DNA of 64,000 nucleotides, from positions 1,113,501 through 1,177,500 of the forward strand of contig BSBM01000646.1 of the NCBI GenBank assembly GCA_027924585.1, given 5' to 3'. The notes under the pieces were generated by a model. It did not search any database. It was given only the letters and a program-made list of their open reading frames with translations, and was not told the origin of the DNA. The stretch is from Larix kaempferi (lineage: Eukaryota > Streptophyta > Pinopsida > Pinales > Pinaceae). Positions 9,061 through 22,050 of the stretch are shown piece by piece (position 1 is the first letter of the stretch; every line of letters begins with the position of its first letter). Both the position numbers and the translations under genes were made by a program.

Positions 9061-11388
9061 GTTCCATTTCTTTACTCGATGGTGTTTTGTTTTTATTTTT
9101 TAAATTTCTGCAAATTGGAACTTTTAATAATGTCATTTGTAGTTGGCTCTCTAATGGCCCTATCTAGAATGTATGTATTGGAGGAGTCTTAGTGTTTAAG
9201 TATGTACAGGTTTCAGGTGTGTTAAACTCGTTCACGTCCATGTACTATCTTCTTCACCATCTATAGAGTATAATTCATAAAATTTGGTGTACCTTCAATT
9301 TTGCCTTTCAAACAGATTAAAAAAACAAATATGTTTTTTAGCATGTTATATTCACAGTTATACTTCGATTTATACTTAAAAATCCCTCATAAAAATTCCC
9401 ATTTACATGCTCAAGTGCTATCACAAAACACCAAATTGAAATAAATTACAAGGTGCTCCATCTCTATTTCTTCCACTTTATTTCTCTCACTTAGATCGAG
9501 ATCTCCATCACTGAGTTCTTTCGCTTTTGCCTTTTTCTTCTCTTATCCCACCTCTGTTCGATTTGCTCCTCCTCCATTTAACTAAGGCTATCCCCTCTTT
9601 CGCTCTTCCAACAATTAAGGTGTTTCCAGCAATTTAGATTGAGAAGGCAATAGGGTACGGGCCCGGGGAGGAACTCCCACTTCTAGTAGCACTTGTAATA
9701 CTTCTAGGCAGAGCAAACCCTATAAGCTTCTGCAAATAATATATATTCCTTAAAGAGCCAAAGAAATAGAAAACAAAAATTGCGCAGTGCATTTGATCTC
9801 CACGAAGGTCATTGTGGCTCTTTCTTTTTCTCTGCATGGAAGGAATCGAGGTGAAAGTCAGCATCCTACAAATTTGTTTTCTAAAAGAGATTTCAATAAG
9901 CCGCTACTAAATTTTGAAATAGATTTTCTTGAGCTCTATTTTGTTTATGTTTGGTTAGAAATGGATTAGTAAAATCAAAGCATGTTTTATGTGCATTTTG
10001 GGGGTTTGTTGTTGTAAGTTTCATTTGGAAAAAGAATTTTCAAAATTGTGTGTCAATATATTTTTGATTAAAGTTTTGAATAGAAATTATTATTAATGAA
10101 TCAAAAATGTTTATATTTTTTAAAGGGTTTATGTATATCAATATAAAAAAGATTAGATTAATACTTACTTACAACACATACCATTGCTATTAAAAGAATT
10201 AAGGCAAAATTAGAATGTTAATTTAGCAAGATATCAACCAAAAATTACAATGAAATGGAATTTACTATAAATTACCAACTTCAACAAAACCATCCCTCAT
10301 AATAAAAGAAAGCATACAATTATATATTTTAGAAGATATATTACAATAAAGTACAACACTTATGTATACATAATACTTGCATACACTTAAATTGCTAAAA
10401 ACTTGATTAAAATCCAAATCCATGCCATATCACTACAATAATATTTCCATGCCCTATAATTATTTCACCTTTTTTATTTTATTTTACCGTTGGATCATAT
10501 TAGTAAGACCTTATTAAACTAAACATTTTAATATTGTTGCCTTTTCATGATTGATATGCAATATCAAATTTGGTAATTGTGTAATATTCTTATAGGTATT
10601 TACCTATAAAGACAATGAAAAACAGTGATAAAAGCCCTTAAAAGTGAATAATGTCCCTTTTTCCCAAAAGCACAATTAACATATTATTTTTTAATAACAT
10701 TTTCTATTATTATTAGAAAGCATTCATAACATGATGCACTACACCAAGCAATACTTCAATGTGATGGAAACAACCACTGATATGATGTTCCCAACCAAGG
10801 AGTGGGAAATTTTCGAAGCACTCTTTTTTGTTATTCATACTTTTTGGTTCCATATCTCCTAATTAGGTGACAAGTTATGTTATGAATAACAATTGCAAAA
10901 AACATGATTATTTACATTCCATGCATCTCTTCAAGTTGATAAAGATACTTATTATGGATTTTTTTATCTAGTTAATATATAGTTTACCCTAAGAATTGAT
11001 AGCTAGATAGATTTTATTAAGAAAGTAGTAAGTAAGATATGTCTAAGGGAGGGATGCCAATAGTGGAGTAGGGTCCACTAGTGGTTATAGAACCCAACCA
11101 CAATCACACCCAACATGTCAAAACCATGCACACTAATAATTTATAACATTATATCCATCCAAATATTACAAACTATCCAAATTAAGTTCTAAAAAATCCC
11201 ATAAAGTGACTAGGCCCACAATTATCCAAAGACCGACTCTTTCAACCCCAAAGTGCATCTCTTACAAGTCTAGAATGCAAAACATCATGTCTAGGGAACG
11301 TCTTATCCAATAAAGTGACATAAAGACTCTTCCAAGCCTCAAACATATACGACTATCCTATATAATATCCCATATTGTTCAATCTGGA
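9061..11388. other. AT-rich intergenic stretch, nothing recognised
   Basis: Short ORFs of 60-76 codons are present on both strands but show no domain, no codon structure and no splice-compatible neighbours. No LTR ends or tandem arrays were seen. Confidence 0.6.
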
Positions 11389-13174
11389 TGTAATGTCCTC
11401 ATTCAAATAAATCTCAAAATAGGAAATTCCACCAATCTACTAGCTTCCTAGGTTGGGGTGGAAACATTAGATTTGGAATAAGGAGACTATAAAACCCCAA
11501 ATGGACATTAACTTAACATAAATATGTTAAAAGGGGTTAAATAAATATTTATTGATAGGAAAATAAGGTGGCACTTGGTCATGGAGAAACATTGGTGGTG
11601 TGGGACCCACACAAAGCTAGATTCCTCATGCCACATGGCATCCTATTCTCACCCATTCGAATCCAAGGTGGAGTCTAATGTTCTTGGGGAGTTGTAAGGT
11701 CAATATACTTGGCATGAATCAATGAAGGTCGAATTGGAGTGGAAGAGTAACTTCCATGGGAGAGGAAGAGGCATTTGAGAGATATTGAGACACTTGGGCT
11801 AGATTCCCTAGCTTCTATGACAACAATGATGAAGATTCTATGACACTTATGACACAAATCAGACCTGATTGCTGACATCTGACATATATGACATGTCGGG
11901 GCTAAAAATAGCCTCCAAGAGGGCGCACAAGGGAGTTAGGGCAACCAAAGAGTCATCCATTTGAATTGAGTGAAGGAGGAGGCTAGGAATGGACTAGGGA
12001 CAAGTGGCACACATTGGAATCTCTTCCCAATTCGAGTTGGCATGAAGCTCATGGATGGAATTCGAGCTAAGGAGGTCTTTGGAAGTTTATAAAAGTCAAG
12101 AACAAAGAAGGAGAGTAGCTTTTGATCATTTCTCATTTTGCATATTGGAGAGCATAGCTTGTCCATGCTTGTGGAGTGTTTACTCTACTTGCCTTAGTTC
12201 TAATTTCGAGGGTGAAAGATTCCCATCCTAATTGGAAATTGGAGAGGCCATTCAGACCTTTTATTTGGATCTACAATGGAGTCATTTGTTGCAAGTTGAA
12301 GCTACATGGCTGCTCGTGACATTCTCTTCTTCAACTTGTTTCCACACCTTTCTCACTTTTCTCTTCATAATTTGGCTCTTGGAGGAAGGGCGCACTTAGT
12401 GAGATGCTGATATATTTGGGGGAGCTCTAGTAGCCCCATTTATTTGTAATCTGATGTATTTACTCTTTATTTTCTGCTCAAAAGATCCTCAGGTCGAAAT
12501 ACCAAGTGAAACTAGATGTCAAAATACCAAAAAATGTATAAATGGTCCCATTTTCCTCATATCTTGTCATGAAAGATTGAAGTTGCTTTATTTCGACTTG
12601 TATCAGTTCATCTTTGTGATTTTTTTGATGTATGGATATTCAGTAATGTCTTGAATAAGTTTCATATACATTACATAAGCCTTTGGAACATAAATCTTGA
12701 ATTTCATAGAAAATGGTGAAGTTTCCTATCATTTCCCCCTAGGTGAAGACATGTCCACAAACCTCTGATTTATGGGAGTTGTAGCATCCTTTAGGAACTG
12801 ATTAATGATGCATTTGGGAGACCATTGAAGTTATTTAACAATTTCATGCCTCTGTTATGAAATTTGGGAGGGCGGTACTGCATTTGGAAATCCATTTTTG
12901 TCCCCTACCCTTGGGGGTTTTGAACCTCTAATTGACTAGTAAATTTCCCTATTTTCTTCTGATTGTAAATGAATGTTGCAGAAGTATTTTGAGAGTGTCC
13001 AAACAACTATCAGCCTCATTTTTATGTATTAATACCTTTCAAATACATTCAGACACAATTTGGAATCATTTGGAGCCATTTGGGAGCATTGGAGTCATAA
13101 CTATTCTAAGGGTCGAATTGGCCAAAAAGAACAAATTTTCCATTTTTTCCAAATTTATAAAAAGGGACACTACA
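11389..13174 (+). mobile_element. Solo LTR, chromovirus-like
   Basis: The block starts TGTAATGTCC and ends GGACACTACA; the two ends are inverted complements at nine of ten positions. Flanking five-base sequences are CTGGA (11384-11388) and ATGGA (13175-13179), a target-site duplication with one mismatch. A TATAAAAG box lies at 12088-12095 in plus orientation. No internal retroelement coding flanks it, which fits an old solo LTR left by LTR-LTR recombination. The lineage hint rests only on the TGTAATGTCC start, which I recall from plant chromoviruses. Confidence 0.6.
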
Positions 13175-15670
13175 ATGGAAGTACATAGTCACTATCATAT
13201 CAAACTAAATGATTGATATATGGTGAAAAATATGAACAACAAGGATAGGTGTATCCTTGCACTTGCATAAATATTGAAAGAAAATAAACAATTTATTATC
13301 AGCCTCCATTACAAGTGTGATCAACAATTGAGGACTAAGTTTTCAATCTATAATGGAATAAATGCAACCAACACATTAAAATGAACAAATCAATCACCCA
13401 AGACCATAAACATTCCAAAATCACATTGATCAACCGTGAGAGTTTCCCATCCATTGGATCACAATAAAATCAATCCTAATCGTACATTCATAGTTTCAAG
13501 TTTGCAATCCATGTCAATGAGCATTCACAAATAGAATCTTACAATCCCATCATTATAAATCATCAACTATCATCCATAGAAGCATCATTTATCTATTTCA
13601 CAATTCAAAACTACTCATTAGATCACTTTAAGCATTCCATCAAAGTATCTTCAATTCAAGTATGTTTGGAATTTATATTTTCATGTTTCTACTACGTTTC
13701 ATGTTTGCTATCTAGATATGTTCCCTTTTTTATGTCTATATTGTTTGTATGTTTTAGTTCTTATTCGGTAGGTTTATGTCATTATAGAAAGGGGATATTT
13801 TGATGCTTGTATGAGAAGGTAAAGAAGACTAGTTACTTGGGGTGCCCTATTGGAAAATCACCAATAGTGAGAGGGGGGTGAATCAATATTGAAAACTTTT
13901 TATCATTTCAAACTTTTAAGCATATCATGTAATAATAACCATTAACAACGCCATTCATCAACACATAAAATCATACATAGTGCACAAGAGATCATGTTTT
14001 TCTTATAATTTAACAAGATTGCAAGATTACATTCTTAGGAAGCACTAACTTCCGATTTATGAGCACCAACTCAAAGGAGGCTACAACCCCCTATATTTAC
14101 CAGCTCCAACTGGAAGGAAGCATGCACCCACTTCCTAGATTCTCTAGCATCCACTAGAAGGAGGATACAAACCCCTGAGATCATAGGATCCAACCTACCC
14201 TAGCACCACCCTACCACCCTGATATGAGTAAGAGTATTAATCTGTCATTGTCACTCTCACTATCTTCAATCAAACCCTATAAACAATGATCCAAAAACTT
14301 CATCTTCCTTGGCTCCTTCAATCCTTTAACATCATCATCATCTTCAAACGCTAGGTCATTCAGAGAGGAACCCTAGATCATGCCTTTACCAACCTTTGTC
14401 AACATATAGAAACCCTAGTCCATAAGAAACCCTAGATCACATAGATTCTTCAAGATATAACACATCTTCTTCTTCAATTATATACTTCATATACTTATTT
14501 TGCACCCATTAACCTCTTCATATACTTCCTTGTTGTCTTCCTTAGAGCTTCCTACGTGATTTCAATCCTCATTCTCTTTACTTGATCTAGGATGTATATG
14601 TTATTTGGTCTTCTTGTAGCTATCACAACCAATCTTCCTGAATCTTCTTCTCTGATTTTACATAATTGAGAATCAAATGTGATATTGTATCCTGTTGATG
14701 CCTGAAAAATCCTAGCATCAATAGTAGGGATTGTCCCCAATGAATAATCCCAATTATATCATTCATTGTTTGGAATAGGGAATCCATCCGGTTAACGGTC
14801 CGACTATCATAGATATGTTTTAAAAGCTTTACCGGTTGCAGCACGGTCCACTAGTTAATTTTTGTATTTAAATTATGAATATGTAGATGCCCTAATCTAG
14901 ATGATGCATACCTATAATTGATAGGTAGAAGCCTCACAAGTGATGCACAGGTTCTTACCTCTCGTCTGATCACTTCTACCTTATTAATTAGCTAACATTA
15001 TTCTAATTTAACTAATCTATCCTTGCAAGGAGCGAAATTTAAAGAAGAGTAACATCTAAGAAAGTTTGTACAAATTGAACAGATAACCATTGAAATAAAG
15101 CAGTTACAATCACAACATAAAAATAAACAAAGATAACTTTGATTAAATTGAATCTCTATTGATTACTCTTAATTACATAGACATTTGCATAAACTAGCAA
15201 AATCATTCATTACCATTAGAACAATCCAATAAAGTAAGAAAGATCTCACACCATTAAGATGAACACATGAAGAAATAGTTTTTATCCGTTATCCATAACA
15301 TTCCACGCAAATCCCATGTAAGCTTTGCCCAATCTTCTCATTAGCAGAAAAATAGTTTTCATACAAAATGTCTCCAACTTCTATTACACCAGAAAAAGCC
15401 CCTTCTAATTCATTTTCCCCTCTATTTATCTTACAAGAAAATTTGCCTTTACATGACCAATCATTTCACCTACCCTCAAACTCTTGGGTTGCTAAAATTT
15501 TGTCTTTTGTGTTTGCTCAACCAAAAATAGATAATTATTTACAAATCATATTATTCAGCTGGTGGGTCCTCTAAACTAGAAATATAACTATCCCACAAGT
15601 CAATTTCATAAAATATTACATTACATTGTTGATGCTCCAATCCTTTTAAAGAGGCCTCATGAATAGATAA
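13175..15670. other. Intergenic sequence, no gene recognised
   Basis: Low-complexity and AT-rich. A GAGAGGGGGGTGAATCA stretch near 13869 resembles text I associate with old plant retroelements. The 3' LTR expected for the minus-strand element at 15671-18387 could lie here, but I could not define matching TG...CA ends. Confidence 0.5.
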
Positions 15671-18387
15671 TTATTTCCCCACATTTACTAATCCTTTAGT
15701 TGCTGCTTTAAAACTTTCTTCTAGAAAATAAGCATTCACAGATGCTTGTCCTATATGATGTTTGAGATCTTCTTCATTAAGCACGTCCAATTTCTTGATG
15801 TAATCCAAGTCTTCCTTTAAGCTGTATTTTAATTCTGTTAAACGTTGGTCTTTGGTAGAAAACTCGTACATGTCTTGAGAAATTGAGATATGGCACTTTT
15901 CGTGCACCTGACAGGTATCTTTATAAATTCCTTCACACTTCGAGATGGTCTTCGGTACTTCCAATTGTACTTTCCTAGAAGATTTTCTGCAACTATCTAG
16001 AAAAGATATATCTAATTTGAGTTCGGTCGTTGTCTTGTTTGGAAAGTGATCGGGAAAGTTTGGGTTTTTTCCTTTCCAGATAATCAACGTCTTTACCTTG
16101 TTAAATGTATTTATCAACTTCTGTTATGTTGAGAGCACTTGCAACAATTTCCTTCATCATGTCTATCATCTTTCTCATTTTATAAATCTCCTCTATCAAC
16201 AATTCTTGCGAACGACAAATTTGTTCTTGTACTTTACAGGCCTGTTCATAGAATGGAGTCATGTCTTGCTTCTGATTTTGAGCAGCTTTGACCTGCTCTA
16301 TCAGAGATTCCCTTTCATTCATCCACTCGTCAACTTGAGCTTGCAAAGATCCCTTTTATATGATCAAGGATTCCACCTGCTGATTTAATTTAATTTCATT
16401 CTCTTCCAACTCATTTATTCGAGAACATAAATCATCTCATTCCATGTTGACATAGATCTGTCAACATGGGTTCACTTCGCACTGTTGTCAACAAACCCCG
16501 ACATAAAATCCCATAGATATCGTCCCGGAAAGGTTTTATCCTTTCCAACAACATCCACAGAGCGAGTGAGGTCTCACCCAAGATACCTAAGGGGGCTGCA
16601 GGAACCACGTTTTCGCAGATCGCATAGGACATGAATCATTCACATTCAATGTGCTTTCTACCAAGGTACTTTCTTTTATAGTTACTATATCTGGTTATGT
16701 ACCCATTTTCAATCTCTTTTCGGTTCTTCTTATGATCTTCTTCCTCTTAGGGTCAAAGACGATAGTGTCCAATTTTGATACAGAGTGCTGCTTAGAAGGA
16801 GTGAACGGTGTATGCCCGTGTGAAGAACCTGCAATAATTAATTAATGCAAATACACGAGATATTAGAAATAATAGAACTTAGAATCACTTTTATATTGAT
16901 CACGGGCCACTTCGAGGGGGCAACCTCCTTTGAGCAATCTCAATACAATTAACTTCACGGTGCCTTCATAGGCCTCAACACACACTTATATACTAAGTCT
17001 AGGCGTCAATACCATGGGTCAATACTATGTGTCAATACAAACCATGGGCTAAGTCTAGGCGCCAATACTATGAGTCAAAACCATGGGCCAATACAAACTA
17101 TGGATCAACAAAACTATGGGCGACTTACAAAGCATATGCACCAACAACAATAACACAAACTATGGATCAAAAAATACTACGGGACGACTTATAAAGCATA
17201 TGCGTCCAACAACAATATACTAACAAAGTAAAGACATGGGTTCCTAACAGCCTGGGATAAACAAATGGAATATGTCCTCCTATAAGTGGTATTCTTAAAT
17301 CATCAGGTGGATCTATGTCCATGTCTCGTAAACTTTGATCTTCTTCTTGGATCATTTTATCTTCCACAACTTTCTTGATCCTAGCTTCTTCCTCCTTCTG
17401 TTTCTCTACCTTAGCTTCTTTATCTGTTTCCTCTTGTTCTTCTTTTTTTTTCTTTTCTAGCACAGCTTCCTCTGCTGTTGCCTTTTGTTCTTCTTCTTTC
17501 TTCTAAGCTTTTTCTTCATTTTGTTTCTTTCTGCTTCATGTTGCTTTCTTTATTATTCCTTCTTTCTTCTTGCTTCTTTGGATGCTAGAGCCTCCTCTCT
17601 GCTCTTCTACTGATCCGCTTCTTTTGTAGTCTCTTTAACTTGACTAGATCTTGATCTGTTTTTCTAGCCAAATCTTTTATTCAAATATGCCATATTGTTG
17701 GCCCTTCTATAAACTTCCTCATCCTTCAAAAAGTCGTTTGTGTATTCAAAATGAATTTTACATGATGCGCAATGTTTGGCTGCTTTCTGCAATTTATCAT
17801 TTCTAATCAGTTAACACCTTTTCCCAAAAATGGAATGCCTCCAAGTATTTTATGAAGACCTCTGCTCCTTTTACCTTGGTGAATTTGTATGCCCCTATGG
17901 TGAAGGGTAGCGGACGATAAGAATCCTTTTTATTTTCATTCAGAAAATGCCCAACCCCGTTGATAAAAACTTGCCTCACTGCTTCTTTATGCACTACATA
18001 ATCTGTGGCATACCTCGACATCAAAGAAGGAGCTTTAATTCCTCCATACATCCGGATATATGTGCATTCTCGGGTGAAGTAATAATCCCCATATTTACAG
18101 ATTACTATCATTGCATTATCCGATAAACAATTTGGTTCCTCATTAAATATCAGCCTGTACATAGGAATTATGAATTCATCACATAGAAGCTTATAGAAGC
18201 TTGCATATTTGTGAGCCCACATTATTTGGTAGGATACATTGATTGGGGTTTCAGCTGGGACCCAATAACAACCCAAATTGGGGAATGGATTTCTTATCAA
18301 TATACAATCAATGAGATAAGAGGACATGAAAAATTCTTCCGTTTTTTGTGTCATGTTGTTATGTCCCAAAATTTTGCATTGGGTCAC
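15671..18387 (-). pseudogene. Broken extra ORF of a Gypsy-type retroelement, coiled-coil C-terminus
   Basis: Read on the minus strand, four pieces follow each other. 18387-17803 is a 194-residue globular part with YGDYYFTRECTYIRMYGG and SRYATDYVVHKEAVRQVF. 17463-17167 is a Lys/Glu-rich segment. 16632-16432 holds PLGILGETSLALWMLLERIK. 16346-15671 is largely coiled coil (ESLIEQVKAAQNQK and similar). Stops and frameshifts separate them, and repeat-rich sequence at about 16846-17240 interrupts the middle. The order (globular, charged, coiled coil) parallels the extra ORF downstream of integrase at 26075-28976, so I read it as the 3' extra ORF of a related element. No integrase was found upstream of it, so the assignment is an inference, and cellular origin cannot be excluded. 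Confidence 0.45.
16996..17225. repeat. Two adjacent imperfect tandem duplications
   Basis: One unit, starting AAGTCTAGGCGTCAATACCA, occurs twice from 16996 with internal CCATGGG/CAATACTATG iterations. A second unit, starting ACTATGGATCAA and ending in the ACAACAATA region, occurs twice from about 17097 to 17225. They lie in the interruption of the extra ORF. Confidence 0.7.
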
Positions 18388-21105
18388 AATGGCCTAAGCC
18401 CCTTGGCCATACTCATGATAGTTTGTCGAATGGATGTGAAGGGTCAAATAAATGCCAAGAATGAAGTCCAAGTTAATAATAATGTGAAATTAGATCCAAA
18501 TGGACAAGGTGGGTCACATTAAGAGAAATTCCCAATTCAAAGTTGTTATAGCGTAATTTTCCACCTTGTGAGCATCGGCATTGATTGGCCTTCAGGATCC
18601 ATTTCATTGACTCAAACCTATCATTTTCCCTCTAGGAACACACAATTCCTTATTTTTGTTCATGTACGCTAGCTGTTCCACTATAGCCAACGTACATGTA
18701 GGTTGTTCTACTATAGCCCGCGGGTACCAAGTAAAATGGTAAAAATCACTAGAAAATTACTTTTTACTCCCAAAAAGCGGTCTTAGGGTGACCTTTGTCC
18801 CTCCATATACCCCGAAACGACTCGATTCGACCTTTCCCTTATCTTTGGAAGGCTATATATTGAGCTGTTATGGTGTATGGAAGGGAGGAGAAAGAGAGAG
18901 CAAGATAACTCTAGTGGATTTTTGTCGTGACTTGAGTCTACACTCATTGATCCTTGTTGTTGTGAACTCCTTATGTTCACCTACCAAACTCCTTTTATAG
19001 TTTGAGTTTTCCATTGCATGGGGGATTGAAGTGGTGGAGGCACAAGTGGAGAGACCCAGTTCTTGGTTTAGATTGGTTGTCGGCAAGAGGTCGTATATTT
19101 TACTTCTTGTTATTTATTAATGGAAACACTCATTTTCTCGTCCAATTGATGTTGTGAATATTGTTAAATTACATTGGGTTATGTTTGCTTATGATATCAT
19201 GGATCATGCTATTGATTATGCTAATGTCTTTCACATATTATATGCACTTGCTTGTGTTTGTTTTTGAGACTAATCTGCAAGTTCAAGTGTAGAAGTTGAA
19301 AGCTCAACGGGGATCTACTTCGAACATCCGGTTGAAGGTTGGTCTTTTCTCCATTATCTTAGCATTGTCATTTATATAGTATTGCATTGGGAATTGGGTT
19401 ATTTTTTGGCAGTTAGCTGTCTGTTGTGGTCTGCCCCAAGCCATAGGAAGTTTTCTCCGTAATAGAAATGGTGACTCCGCTGGGGAGAGCATCCATTTTT
19501 GGGGATATTTAGGCATTTGTCCTTATTTTGAGTTGTTGTTTGTCGAGCTTCGGTATCATTGACTGGCCATCGAGATTCACATTAGAAAACTAGCTTTTTC
19601 TGGGTTGTTTGACCTTTTTTGGTCTCATTTTCCTTTCCCTTTACGCGGGTCAACTTAGTTTTGACCGCGTCTACCCACCTTTGTGTGAACGATACCCCAC
19701 GTCTACCCGCAACTTTTCTTTGAACAATTGCGTACAACTCCTGGATTGTTTGATTTTTTGCCTTGGGTGTTTGATGGGTTGCTTTTAAGTGTTCCTGAGT
19801 CTTAGTTGGCCTATTTCCTAACTGTTCCATGCCCTGTTCATGACCAGAAACTCCTCTTTCTCTTAGTTTTTGAGCTTTTAGATTTTTCACAATTTCTTGT
19901 TTTATAACTCATTAGCTTGGGTGAATCTTACTGTTTGGGTCTTGCTGGGTTGTCTATCTGATATGCTCTACATTTCTTTAATGAATAGTTAGATTTTGCT
20001 TGCATTTTTTCATTTCATTATATTGAAAAAATACAAAAACATTGTTTTGCATTTTCATTGCATTTATAAAAAAAAATACAAAAATATTTGATTTATGTAC
20101 TGCATTTTGCATCTGAGTGTTTGTGATTTCATCTAGGACTTGCTTGTGAATTGAAACGTTAAAGAGATTGCATTTTATTTTGAATCATTGGATTGATTGT
20201 CATAGTAGTGGCATGCCCTTTTATTTGATTAGTTGAGTCTAGTGTTTTTCGGTTGTGCATACAATTGAGTCTTATACATCATCAGTTTCACGACCATATC
20301 CTTTGAATAATTACAACCATTAAAATCAACGCTTAATCTTAAAATTGATTAATCGACCATATCCCTTCCCTTAGCTTCATTCTAACTCACACAACAGTGA
20401 AACCCATCATTGCATCTATGCTTAGAATTCCACTAAAATAATTTCTTACACCATTGTCATTTCACAGGTGCAAACAGAAGAAAAATGGACAACATTTCAG
20501 CAGATATTTTTCAAAAATTTGGCTCACAGTTGATAATTTCATCTCAAATTTCGGTCTTAGGCAGAATTTGGTTGCCCTCTTCTCTCAGACACACCCAGCC
20601 CAAGTAATTTTTTTTTCACAGGGAAGTTTTCTTTTCACAGCCTTTGCACAAAATGGAATGACCGAACCCCTAGAACTAACCCACATTTCCTTGCATGCAT
20701 AAGTCTCTGCATGAAAACTGGAAAACACGTGGGCTCTCCCAGCCATGCAATAAAAACACATAATCACTTCCTTTAATTAATAATTAAACATATGCCTTAA
20801 GTCATTGATATGGAATAATGACTTGGTCAAATATTTTGGTATTTTTAAGGACTTAGGAATATAAAAAGGGCCTTAGCAAAGGTTTCCCCACCAAAGGCAT
20901 TTTAACCCCCTTGTTGACTCTAGTGAATACATGAGTCCCTGAAATTTTAGCATTCTACCTCAACCACAACTAGTTATAATTTTTGTATTATTATAATGTC
21001 GAAATATGCAATCGTCTTGACTTTCGGGTATTACATAATAATATTCACATTGTAATTAGAATTAGTTTAGAGGTCTTAAGTAGGGGTATTACAAATGTGG
21101 AAAAA
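18388..21105. other. Intergenic stretch with a possible Gypsy primer-binding site
   Basis: At 19469-19486 the plus strand reads TGGTGACTCCGCTGGGGA, which resembles primer-binding sites of some plant Tat/Ogre Gypsy elements, but no LTR end immediately precedes it. TATA-like sequence at 20871 and a GGGTATTACA motif at 21084-21093 suggest another LTR fragment without a definable partner end. No coding sequence was recognised. Confidence 0.35.
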
Positions 21106-21980
21106 TTACAAGGGTAAAGAGAACTTGGAATAAGGAGGGTGGGAAAATGGAAAACATATACTAGGAAGTTGAGTACAAAACAAAGCACACAATGCATATA
21201 TGAATAATTGGTGATTGCAACATTGCCTCACAAATTTCGGCCAGCCTAAAAGATAGGATGAAGCTAACAAATGGTTGAGCATTTGCAGAAGGAATTCACG
21301 GAATGTAATGATGGAGGTTGAAGCATGGAGCACAAAAGTTAAGGAAAGTTGGTGTGCCAACCAATACATTGTATTCAACCCAATCTAAATGGCTAAGAGG
21401 GAGTTAAATGGCCAAAACATAAAGGAAACACCATACTACATAATAAAAGTGTGCACGCTCTCTAATAAATAAGTGAGAGGACAATATCATACTAAATTCA
21501 ATGAGTGGATAAATCTTTTTCATTTGTAAGCTAAATATATGCCTCTATGTTATCCTTGCATTACAATGTCATTGACCCAAAATACAAAGCCATCAATATT
21601 TAATTAATAATTATATAACCATGGCACAAACACAAAAGTTATAATCCTCAATAGTTAGTTAATGTAATAGTTAAATTGTTTTCATTATAGCAGTATCTTT
21701 TCTTTTGGTATCTCACACCTCTTTATTATTATAGCGGTATCTTTTCTTTTGATTTTCTTTTGGTATCTCACACCTCTTTATTGATCGCCACAATTGCTTA
21801 AGTTATTTCCCATATTGCTCAAGTTATATCCCATCGCATTGTAGGTTTGCACTTCCACACTTACGTGAGAGTGTTAGATGTAAGCCTATCTGCATCTTCA
21901 CCCAACACAATAAAACAAGATGAGTTTTATTTCAGTTACATGCATTGAACATAATTATATTAAGAAATTTGATTCGTGAA
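21106..21980 (-). repeat. Dispersed repeat, copy B (inverted copy of 8476-9060)
   Basis: Its reverse complement aligns in order with copy A: GTGTTGGGTGAAGATGCAG, CACGTAAGTGTGGAAGTG, AATAACTTAAGCAATTGTGG, then TGTTTGTGCCATGG and an ATGTATTGGTT region. It has an internal duplication of the segment reading GGTATCTCACACCTCTTTAT (21690-21781) and an insertion relative to copy A. Fragmentary ORFs in both copies are not conserved enough to claim a protein. Confidence 0.65.
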
Positions 21981-22050
21981 TTGAAATAAATTTGTAAGAA
22001 CCTTATGCTTCCTTTAAATTTGTTGATGTTCTATTTTATAAAGTTAAATA

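Noticed and set aside
19469-19486. TGGTGACTCCGCTGGGGA as a certain Gypsy primer-binding site
   Set aside because: It resembles known sites, but no LTR terminus ends next to it and no gag follows; kept only as a remark.
21025-21093. GGGTATTACA motifs as LTR ends
   Set aside because: No matching TGTAATACCC start was found within several kb on the left, so no LTR could be defined.
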